From positions 744,001 through 808,000 of the forward strand of contig CAJNOJ010000002.1 in NCBI GenBank assembly GCA_905250025.1: DNA of 64,000 nt, written 5' to 3'. The notes beneath the pieces are model-generated. The model ran no database searches and was not told the DNA's origin. It saw only the letters and a list, made by a program, of their open reading frames with translations. This document shows, piece after piece, positions 43,794-52,576 of the stretch; the stretch's first letter is position 1, and each line of letters opens with the position of its first letter. The position numbers were made by a program, and so were the translations under genes. This DNA comes from Adineta ricciae (taxonomy: Eukaryota > Rotifera > Eurotatoria > Adinetida > Adinetidae).

Positions 43794-44228
43794 ATGAGTG
43801 GAGAAGATACATCATTCGTTATTGATGAAGTATCGAATATAATCAAGGATACTATCGAAAGAATTATTGGAGGAAATTCCTATCAGCACAACAAAGTCAA
43901 TCGGTGGACAGCTGACATTGTTGATCATGTTTTAACCGAGCTGACAAAGTTAGGCAAACCATTCAAATACATTGTACAAGCGGTATGACATATTGCCGTT
44001 TTTCTATCGTCAAATTGTTTGATTTATCCGTAGGTGATTATGCAAAAGAATGGAGCTGGTTTACATACGGCTAGCTCATGCTATTGGGATAATACAACTG
44101 ATGGTAGTTGCACAGTTCGGTAAGGATTGGGATTTGATCTAAAACATTCGACTGTTTTTCGTTTTATGTTTAGTTGGGAAAACAAACATCTCTACGCAAT
44201 CGTTTCCGTCTTTGGTCTATCTATTTAA
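43794..44228 (+). CDS. DYNLT1: Tctex1-type cytoplasmic dynein light chain
   Basis: Dimeric light chain of cytoplasmic dynein that binds the intermediate chain and cargo. Three exons (43794-43982, 44034-44119, 44174-44228) join to 109 residues, against about 113 in the human protein. The sequence is highly conserved: [77 protein letters not shown] and the C terminus VSVFGLSI. The ATG at 43794 follows an in-frame GTG and is the natural start. The gene lies 250 bp upstream of the HMCES gene on the same strand. Confidence 0.95.
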
Positions 44229-44477
44229 TAATATTCGTTATAGTTTTTATTTATCAATCTATTCTATACATTCATTCTGTCTGTCTATTACATATGTATT
44301 TAGAAAGATAAAGCACATCGTTCTCTTATCATTTTGCAATAAAAGAAAATCAATGAAACAACTGTGTTTCTTTTGTACGAGGATCATGCGCGCCAAACTT
44401 GTCGATCTGTTTTTTTTGTTTTGTTGAAATAATAAACTTGAACAACACGCTTTCTCGTTTTTACTGTTTCAGAAACG

Positions 44478-45828
44478 ATGTGCGGACGTTTTGCTTGTGG
44501 ACTAGCGCCGGATGTCGTACGGCGTCTATCGACTTACACAAATTCTCAAACACAAGAAACGGTTCTCCCGCCATTTATCGACCTCATGTCATCGACACAA
44601 CCGTTCCGGTCAAGTTGGAACATCTCACCAACGTCAACATGGTAGAAAGATAGTCTTCGGAGGGAGAACAAGTCGACAATTTCTCTTTTAGTCTTTGTTT
44701 AATTTCGGCCAAACATTTGGATGAAACCGAAGATTCAGCAACACGTGTACTTTGTTCAATGCGTTGGGCATTGGTGCCACATTATCATAAAGGAAGTTTA
44801 GCTGAGTATAGGCTTATTTTGAATAATTGCCGAGTTGAAACTATTGAAGAAAAGCCAACGTTCAAAGTGCCATTTGAAAATGGTAAACGGTGTGTCATTC
44901 TTGCTGAAGGGTAAATGATGATTGGTTTTGTCATGTCAAAAAGTCTCATTGATCTGATTGCTAGGTTTTTCGAATGGAAAAAGAATGTAGCAAAAACACC
45001 GTATTTTATCTATGAAACAGAACCATTTATTCATGAAAAGCATTATCCAAACATAGATACTGATCGAATTCTGGATGAGATGAAAAACAAAGATCCAGAG
45101 AAGTTGCCATTGCTAGCCATGGCGGGCATTTTTGATATTAATCGATATTGTGAAGTAAAGTGGACTATGCCATTTTTATTCAGTCAATTATTCAATTATT
45201 TTAGACCGATCCATTGTATTCATGTACGATTTGTACTGTTGAAGCTAGCGAAACAATGTCTGACGTACACATTCGAATGCCGGTAATGACATATCGAGTT
45301 ATTCCCAGGAAGTAAATACGAAATGAACATTTAGGCTATTTTAACAACCCAACAAGAAGTTGATCAGTGGCTTGATTTTGGTCGATATGATGCGGAAAAG
45401 GTAGAATGGCATTGTTGTTGTTTGCCAATTAAATCAACTTTTTTAGGTTCTTCCATTACTTGAACCACGTAATGATATTCACATGTATCGTGTATCACCA
45501 AGTGTTGGTTCAACAAAGATGAATGATATGAGCAATCTTCGGCCATTAGTCACTAATGAAAACAAGTATTGACACATGATAGAGACGAATTAACTTGAAT
45601 AAATTCTTTCCATTATGTTTTCTTAGCAAAACGACACTAACCAATCGAAGTACACTCGATTCATTTGTAATTAAACAGGAGCCGGTTAGTCAGTATCTAC
45701 CTGAACCAATTTTAAAAACAGAAACTATGAAAAAAAGAAAGTCTTCGCCGGCACAACATGGCCAACGTTCGATTGAAGATTACCTAATCAAAGACACAAA
45801 GTCATCCGCAAAACGATTTAAAAAGTAG
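44478..45828 (+). CDS. HMCES: HMCES: SRAP-domain abasic-site DNA-protein cross-linker
   Basis: Shields abasic sites in single-stranded DNA at replication forks by forming a thiazolidine link through the residue that follows the removed Met. The start MCGRFACG supplies the obligatory Cys2. Six or so short exons join in frame and restore the SRAP blocks: SMRWALVPHYHKG, NNCRVETIEEKPTFKVPF, RCVILAEGFFEWKK (active-site Glu), LAMAGIFD and ASETMSDVHIRMPAIL (active-site His), then VDQWLDFG. The C-terminal tail is Lys-rich and disordered. It contains two psi-K-x-E matches (VIKQE, LKTE) and QRSIEDYL, which resembles a PCNA-binding box with one non-aromatic position. Length is about 330-340 residues, similar to human HMCES. 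SNM1A lies 4 kb away on the other strand. Confidence 0.93.
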
Positions 45829-46060
45829 ATTCACATGTTTTAACCAGATCTTTTGTTTTCAATGTACATTATTTTGTTGGATAGAAGTTGTTTTTCATTT
45901 CAATTCTCGAACTCAGTATAGATCTAGTCAAGACGACATGATAACTTTTACGATGTCATTGTCGATTTTTTCTGCTGTCAGATATGAATCGATGTTTCGA
46001 ATTAAACTCTTTTATTTTCTATACTATTGAACAAATCAAATAAAGAATAGAATTATTTTA

Positions 46061-47782
46061 TTAAACGTTACAATCTTCGAAAAACTCAGGCCCTATCGTG
46101 CATTGAATTTCGGCGACAATACTCATGGTACACATCGTAGAATAAACGTCACCAAGTAATTGTGCGCGAACTAAACCCGAGGCTCGCGTAAGACGATCGC
46201 CAATATCGTTGTCAATTCCATGGAATGCCCATTCATTTTCATTTTGTTCTAATAAAGCATTCAATTGACTTCGATCGATATCCGTTGTGCAATTCGCTGG
46301 ATTGATGATGGCATGAACGATGGCATCAAAGTCAGGTTGGACACGAATTTGATGAAGTAGAAAAACATGGATATGATCGTCTTTTGCAACGGTTGAATTG
46401 GAGAGAAGATAACTTGAGTAACGCAATGGTTGATAGGGTTCAACTTCGGTTTCGTTCAGTTGAACAACGGTTAATAATGGCCGGAGTACAGTAATGGTCA
46501 CATCGCATAAATATTGACCACCTTGTTCAAAATTTCCGGCGTATAATTTCGTTCGAAATGATGTAATGTTACCATTGATTAAATCATTCAATGACCAGCT
46601 TTCTTTTGGCTCGATGGTAAATTGCGTGCTTAACTGAGTAATATCAGTTGGTAGAGGTAAAGGATCTACTGTTGAATTTGTAACTGATGCAAGATAAACG
46701 AGTTGAAAATCATGGGGTGCTTTAAACATAGGCTTGTGTGAGATCCAAACATAACCTAATCGATCGAGAGGTAATAGAATAAAACCGTGATTTGCGACAC
46801 GTCCACCCGGTGTCAATGGCGGTAACTCAGATGGTTTAGGATCTAATATAAATGTATCAAAATAAGCCTTGTGTCGATGATCGAAACCATCTTTCCATTG
46901 TTGTTGCAACTCATTATTAAGTTGATGTAATTGTTCCAATGACATGTTCAATAAACGTTCTTTCGATTGATGAGTTGCACCTCGTGGATAATCAACTGTA
47001 TTCCGTTGAGTCATTTCGATATGTGCGCCAAGGATCGATGTCACATTGAGACGATTTGATTCAATAAAGTTCACTAGACGGGAAATCGATTCCACATTTG
47101 CAGAAAAATTCGATATGTACAAACGTCCAGGTAATAGTGAGTCGCCTGTTATCAGTAATCCTGTTGCGCAATCAAAGAAAGCGATCGAAGAATTTTCATG
47201 GCCAGGTATGGGCACAATAGCCAGCTGACGTCGATTATCGAGCGAATAAGTACCAATCGAATTTGGCCAATTGTCTAATTGAAAAAATTTACTCACTTCT
47301 TCAACACTTGTTCCTACGACAGTAGTGTACAGCTTGTTTTCAAACTGAGCATCGCCGGCGGTGTGATCATCGTGATTGTGTGTGTGTGCAACAACTAAAG
47401 AAAGATCTTCACGAACTTTCTTATGAGCAAGACACCAGTGAAGTATCAATGTTTCGACATACTGTTGAATAGGTAAAGAAATCAATGAAACCGTCGCTCC
47501 GCTATCGATTAATAGGACGGTATCATTGCTGAAAAGTAAATATATAAACGGTGCTTCATAATTAATACATTTGTTTTCACGTAAAATATAAGTATCATTA
47601 TTAACAGCGAATGCAGCGAGATCGGGTCTTTTAGCATCGCTATCAAAACAATTTTCGGATCCATTAATCCAACTGGTAGGCAAGTCCACTGGCAGGTAGT
47701 TTGAAGAACCATCAGGACACGTGAATGAATTTCTCTGGTGGGCGGAAACGATCGTCAATGTTATAAAAAATATAAAAAGCAT
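46061..47782 (-). CDS. Secreted metallo-beta-lactamase-fold hydrolase, intronless
   Basis: A single open frame of 573 residues with a signal peptide (MLFIFFITLTIVSAH). The metallo-beta-lactamase fold is visible in LLIDSGATVSL, AHTHNHDDHTAGD (HxHxDH zinc site), PIPGHENSSIAFF (third His), LLITGDSLLPG (bridging Asp) and ILGAHIEM (last His). A second domain of about 250 residues, with PGGRVANHGFILLP, is unrecognised. Several NxS/NxT sites fit a secreted glycoprotein. Most neighbours are broken by introns every few hundred bases; the lack of introns over 1.7 kb, together with a bacterial-type enzyme, suggests horizontal acquisition or retrocopying. The substrate is unknown; the name of the superfamily is as far as I go. 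Confidence 0.85.
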   Translation of the reverse strand: MLFIFFITLTIVSAHQRNSFTCPDGSSNYLPVDLPTSWINGSENCFDSDAKRPDLAAFAVNNDTYILRENKCINYEAPFIYLLFSNDTVLLIDSGATVSLISLPIQQYVETLILHWCLAHKKVREDLSLVVAHTHNHDDHTAGDAQFENKLYTTVVGTSVEEVSKFFQLDNWPNSIGTYSLDNRRQLAIVPIPGHENSSIAFFDCATGLLITGDSLLPGRLYISNFSANVESISRLVNFIESNRLNVTSILGAHIEMTQRNTVDYPRGATHQSKERLLNMSLEQLHQLNNELQQQWKDGFDHRHKAYFDTFILDPKPSELPPLTPGGRVANHGFILLPLDRLGYVWISHKPMFKAPHDFQLVYLASVTNSTVDPLPLPTDITQLSTQFTIEPKESWSLNDLINGNITSFRTKLYAGNFEQGGQYLCDVTITVLRPLLTVVQLNETEVEPYQPLRYSSYLLSNSTVAKDDHIHVFLLHQIRVQPDFDAIVHAIINPANCTTDIDRSQLNALLEQNENEWAFHGIDNDIGDRLTRASGLVRAQLLGDVYSTMCTMSIVAEIQCTIGPEFFEDCNV

Positions 47783-48008
47783 ATTTCAACACTATCGTAG
47801 GTAGTTAATCTGTATTTGATTAGAAAAATATAAAGGGCAAGTGAATGCTTGATCATAGACAGCTGAATACGCTCACATGACTTGTAACAATGAAAGTGCG
47901 TTTTCATTTTCAAGCAAAATTCGCGAATTTCTATTTCATCAAGGCTATCGCTTTACTCTGTGATACTGGCGAAGCTTTTGACTGAGAAAAGGAGAAAAAT
48001 GATCAAAA

Positions 48009-48608
48009 TCATTGTTTTACGAAGATCAATAGGTGTTGCCATGGTAAATGTTCATATCGTTGTGCCAATCGAAAACGATTTGCTTGAAGTTCTACAGTAG
48101 CTTGTCTGGCACTCATCTTATGATACGGATTGATCGGTATTCGCGGATCTTCTTTTCGATATTCTACAAGAGCTAATCGTCCGTGAGGTTTCAGAGCACG
48201 TCGTAGTCCTTGCAATAGAAGATCAGGTTTTGGCGCTTCGTGATATACATCAACTAAGAGAATTAGATCAAATGTATTCGAAGGAAGACGAGTATCATAT
48301 GGTGTCGATAAAATGGGAACTACATTGCCAGGCAGATCTGGTCGATTGACTAGCACATCAAGCATTTCACGCTGTAAGTCGGAAGCAACGACCAGACCAT
48401 GGTGGCCGACACGATGTGCTAGTTGCACTGTGATAAATCCTGTTCCAGCTCCGATATCAGCTATTTTCATGCCTCGTCGGATAGACAATGCATCGAGAAG
48501 ACGCTGTGGTTGTTCCTCGAGCCAACGATCCTGTCGAGATAGCCATGCGGCACTTTCATCATCACATGATAATATGGGTGCGATAGCTCGACCCATATAC
48601 GTGTGCAT
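48009..48608 (-). CDS. Class I SAM-dependent methyltransferase, intronless, bacterial-like
   Basis: Small-molecule-type methyltransferase of 199 residues in one exon. YMGRAIAPIL and the Trp/Arg-rich AWLSRQDRWLEEQPQ segment precede the SAM-binding motif I KIADIGAGTGFITVQLA. VVASDLQREML is motif II, DLILLVDVYHEAPKP is the motif IV region, and LKPHGRLALVEYR is motif VI. The leader and the HEAP motif resemble secreted or cytosolic methyltransferases common in bacteria. No signal peptide is evident. It shares strand and intronless structure with the metallo-beta-lactamase gene 230 bp downstream, so the two could have arrived together; that is inference. Base composition looks somewhat richer in G and C than the neighbours by eye. 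Confidence 0.85.
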   Translation of the reverse strand: MHTYMGRAIAPILSCDDESAAWLSRQDRWLEEQPQRLLDALSIRRGMKIADIGAGTGFITVQLAHRVGHHGLVVASDLQREMLDVLVNRPDLPGNVVPILSTPYDTRLPSNTFDLILLVDVYHEAPKPDLLLQGLRRALKPHGRLALVEYRKEDPRIPINPYHKMSARQATVELQANRFRLAQRYEHLPWQHLLIFVKQ

Positions 48609-48810
48609 TTCTGTATTTTATTGCATATGATACGCTTCGTTGCATCTTTCCTCAGTACTTATACTCTCATGAGGTAAATGAGTTGATTACTCTTTCATGA
48701 AACAATTATATAATCTGAATGAATGAATCATTGTAGTGCGGCTAAGAATATGATTTCGTGATGGAAATCAACATCGTGTGCGATAGTAGACTGTTTTATT
48801 TGTTGATAAT

Positions 48811-49890
48811 TTACGAACAGCTATAGAAAGCACGGATTTCTGCAATATCAACTGCGCTGAGTTTATCCCGTTGACCAATTTTTGCAGTTGAATCCTTTGG
48901 TACGATAGTTGGCTGTCCATTCTTGGAAAATGAATTTGCGCCATAGTGCATGATACTGACGTAGTCATATGGTGTATTTTGGTTCAAAGCAGTACTACCC
49001 CAGGTGTATTTATTGAAATTATGCTCCTAAAATGATCATATTCGTTTAACTATGAGTGAGGATATCTTTTTGAGCAGACGCATACTTTCCCTAATTGAAT
49101 ATTAGCATAGTTAACAGTGATATATGTATCACGATCGGGACGTGATTGCTCATGATTAAAACCTACATTTTTATAATGATACATTGATACAGAAGCTCCT
49201 TGTAGTAACACATACAAGTCGTACTTACCAAGAACGTGAATAAGTTCGTGTTGAATAGTACCAGATCGGAAACAACCAGGGTCTTCTAATGTCATTCGTC
49301 GTTCGCCTGTACCATAGCCAACCTAAAGTGCTTCATTATTGGGGAAGACATGCGTTTTCATAATGATTTTACCGATGCACTGCATCCAGTTCCATATTGG
49401 ACTTTAAGGAAGATTCTATCACTTGCTGATTTTGGTCGAAAACCGACACATTGTATCGTTGTTCCACCAACTGTGCTACTTGTAACAGATGTTAATGTTG
49501 CCATGGCTTGTTCAATAAGTGTGCGATGTGCAGCATCTATCGATTTTACAGAACAGCAAAATCTAGTCGTACGCCCCTCTTTCCCAAAAAGATTCTACTT
49601 GTGATTAAGGTTAAATCATAAGGAACAATGTTATTCGGCCATTGTCGAGGTCCATAAGCAGCTGAACCTCGGCCATCGTAATCTTTTGTTGGATCATATC
49701 CATCAGGAAAAATCATGTCTCCTTCGAATCCACCACCTATTAAAAATCGAATGATCATGATTCGAATGGTATTTCACTTGTATTTACCATATAACTCGTA
49801 ATTAATTTCATCGATGTTGGATACCGAGATGGGATTCGTCAGGGCAGATCCGACAAAAAGGGCACAGGTGATAAAAGTATATGCGAGCAT
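48811..49890 (-). CDS. Astacin-family (M12A) secreted zinc metalloprotease
   Basis: Secreted endopeptidase. The start at 49890 encodes a signal peptide (MLAYTFITCALFVGSALTNP), followed by a short propeptide. The catalytic domain begins near RQWPNNIVPYDLTLIT. A splice joins HELIHVLG to FNHEQSRPDRD, giving the complete astacin zinc signature HExxHxxGFxHExxRxDRD. The Met-turn is SIMHYGANSF. The frame ends IGQRDKLSAVDIAEIRAFYSCS with the stop at 48811, so no EGF or CUB domain follows. About six exons are predicted, with introns near 49770, 49540-49600, 49320, 49180-49230 and 49030-49080. A glycine-rich GDMIFPDGYDPTKDYDGRG segment precedes the catalytic domain, probably including the propeptide boundary; I do not see a clear FxGD cysteine-free switch. 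Confidence 0.87.
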
Positions 49891-50379
49891 TCGCAAAATA
49901 TTTTTGAATGGTATTACCTATCGTGAGTTTCAGCCATTATTTATATTGAAACTTTATTATTATTTTCAACTCATGAAAACAATCTGTTATCTGTTTTATC
50001 ATGAGAAATTCACCAGCTGAATTCGATGAAAAATATATTCTACTTCGTATTATCTGCTACATATAGATAAAAAAAATGAAAGATCCGATGAGTGGTACTT
50101 ATAACAATTGCAGAGAAACGAACATTTGTTTGCACAACTAAACCGAAATGGGTATCAATCATTGGTATTTTGGAAGAAATAAAACGAAAATACTCCGTCA
50201 TTTCTACGGGTTCGTTTTCGTGATTGCAAAACAAATTTATGACACAATCAGCATGATGTCAACATCTATGGCATATTAGTTGAGCTTATTTAAGTTTTTC
50301 TAATTGATTTTATTTCGCGCACGAAAATCATACAGAAATTAGTTGAAATAGGTCTCTTTGAACTGCACGTAAAGAACGT
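49891..50379. other. Intergenic region, nothing supported
   Basis: Separates the astacin gene from the first protease-inhibitor gene. Short frames here show no family features. Confidence 0.45.
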
Positions 50380-50708
50380 TTAGCCAACACGAGGAGTTTC
50401 GATAACTCGACGTCGAGATAGATCAGTCACAAGACGAACTCGGTCAGTTCGATAATCCATTGATACCGGTTGATTCGGTAATACAAGAGCTGGTTTCAAA
50501 CCTGAAAGAAGAAAGAATATCGTCACTGAATCGATTTCGAATATGCGTTCACACCTCGCGAAGTCAGATACGTTATTGCCTCTATAGGACTACGACCAAC
50601 GAGCTCAGGAAAAGATGTTGGACGAGTTCCAATCCCGCGAGGTAATGCTGTATGCGAGGTTAAAATAGAAGAAGTTGTATGAAGCAGTGTATGGCTCGTC
50701 AAACACAT
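50380..50708 (-). CDS. Potato inhibitor I-family serine protease inhibitor, copy 1 (P1 Met)
   Basis: Inhibitor of the CI-2/eglin fold that blocks subtilisin- and chymotrypsin-like proteases through an exposed loop. Two exons (50555-50708, 50380-50501) give 91 residues. SFPELVGRSPIEAITYLTSRG is cut after the Gly codon start by the intron; exon 2 begins LKPALVLPN. The loop reads PVSMDYRTDRVRL, so the expected P1 residue is Met, as in CI-2, and the supporting Arg residues are present. The protein ends ETPRVG, the usual C terminus. There is no Cys pair and no clear signal peptide from the ATG at 50708, so localisation is uncertain. The intron position and 122-nt second exon are the same in all three copies. 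Confidence 0.87.
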
Positions 50709-51070
50709 GTTTTTCTCACTGTGCACGATGAAGTGAATGAAACTATATATTCATATGTGACGAATATAAAACAGTATGTTTCAGTCAATTAGTTCTATTC
50801 CATACATATTTTTCTCGAAAGATGACGGAACAACTTTAAAAAGTATGACGGGTGACATTTGATCAGGAACAAAACTTTTGCTCAAGAAACTCATTAGTGC
50901 TCAGATGATACATTGATTTTTCTATTAGCCTCAATTTTGAATGTATCTGCACTCTCAGAGTAGCAAATTACGCAAAACTACAATTCAGTGGCGCGTTTTT
51001 CGCATTACTTTATTCCAAAAGAAAATCATGATGAAAAAACTCCATTTAAGAGGTGACAGAAGATAATCTC

Positions 51071-51410
51071 CTAACCAACAGTTGGCGTTTGAATAACAAT
51101 ACGTCTTGAAGGATCTACTACGACTCGAACACGATCCATTCGGTAGTCCATTGTCATCGGTTGATTTGGTCTAACCAGAACCGGTGAGAGACCTAAGACA
51201 AAACTATCATATGAGAAACAGTATAAAACAGATGAAGGAATACAAACCGCGCGCGGAAAGATAAGCTACTGCTTCTCTTGAACTGCGACCGACTAGTTCC
51301 GGAAAGGATGTTTGTTGATCTAAAGGTTGTGTTGGAAACGATGTCATAAGATTTTGAGTTTGAATGGGACGAGAGATGTGACTCATTGGAACTCGACGTC
51401 GTGAATACAT
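51071..51410 (-). CDS. Potato inhibitor I-family serine protease inhibitor, copy 2 (P1 Met)
   Basis: Middle member of the tandem triplet. Exons 51248-51410 and 51071-51192 join in frame; an upstream in-frame ATG at 51455 is an alternative start. SFPELVGRSSREAVAYLSARG is followed by LSPVLVRPNQP and the loop MTMDYRMDRVRV, which puts Met at P1. The C terminus is IQTPTVG. The N-terminal leader is Gln/Ser-rich and shares the segment QTQNLMT with the corresponding part of copy 3 (QTRTIHNLMT). This copy and copy 3 look closer to each other than to copy 1 (RVRVVVDPSRR against RVRIVVDPTRQ). Confidence 0.86.
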
Positions 51411-51754
51411 GAAGTTTCTGTTTTCGAGGTACTTGTTCGAAATGAAATATATCATGTTTGATCAATTCTATATAAACAATAAAATAGTCATGAATATCAG
51501 ATGTTATAGTATGGTTGATTGAATGACTGATCATTTTTGACGTCAGTATGACATCATACTTTCTTCGACATCGAATATCACGTCCGATACTATCAGAAAT
51601 ACCCTCTCTCTCTCCATGCCATCAGAAGTATCAGATGTTTTAATCATGATACTACTGTGTATCGATGAGATTTATTTATAAATAAAACAATTTTCAAAAA
51701 GATTTTCTTTCGTTGAAAAACAGATTGTCTTGAAAAGTTCTATGACCAATTGAT

Positions 51755-52255
51755 TTAGCCAACCATCGGTGGCTTAATGACAAACTGTCGAGTGGGATCG
51801 ACGACGATACGTACGCGATCCATGCGTATGTCTCTAGTAACTGGTTCATCTTCTGTCATCACAAAAGGATGATAGCCTGAAAAGGAAATAGACGATTTCT
51901 GATAAATATCATTTCAATAAGAGATTTGTAAATTTCAACCTCGTGCAGAAACGTAAGTAGCAGCTACTCGCGGAGGGCGGCCAACTAATTCAGGGAATGT
52001 CTTTCTTTGCTGTTGTACTGATTGTGTCATCAAATTATGTATAGTTCGAGTTTGATGATGTTGTTGTGGCATTAGTTGACGTTGTGGAACAATCCCACGA
52101 TTCTGCTGAACAATAGGGCGATTCGGCTGAAAAATATATATATTCACCGCGTTGTAATTGCTTTGGTCAACTGGAAATGGGATGAATAGAGCATGCAACA
52201 TGTTGCCGAGTTTCGAAGGAAGTGCAGTATCAATAGATGAGAAATAAAATGACAC
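51755..52255 (-). CDS. Potato inhibitor I-family serine protease inhibitor, copy 3 (P1 Arg)
   Basis: Third member of the triplet. The core exons are 51940-about 52255 and 51755-51876. FPELVGRPPRVAATYVSARG is followed by YHPFVMTEDEP and the loop VTRDMRMDRVRIVVD, so P1 is Arg, with Met replacing the Tyr two residues after P1. That predicts trypsin-like targets, unlike copies 1 and 2. The C terminus is IKPPMVG. The leader before the domain is long and Gln-rich, with a hydrophobic MLHALFIPFPV segment. An AG acceptor near 52131 suggests that the real first exon could lie further upstream, so the start is uncertain. Confidence 0.83.
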
Positions 52256-52576
52256 AGGTGATTGCTCTCATATCTAACGAGCGTAGACACGCCATACATG
52301 TAGAAATGTAATAAATAGGAAACTTACATCGAAGTTATGCTGACAACTTATTCGATTTCTTGCTAATTTATATAACAAGACATATCAATGGATACATCAC
52401 TCAAGAAACATCTTTGGATTCATATGAAAATCAAAGTAAAGATGTCAATGTCGTCGTCAATGAACGACACCTATAGTGCGATACCTAACAGTCACTATCC
52501 TGTTTACTTGCCAACACTCTTGATTATGGTTGAATGATACATACGACTGTAGTTTAAAACGAACATATTCATTAAA

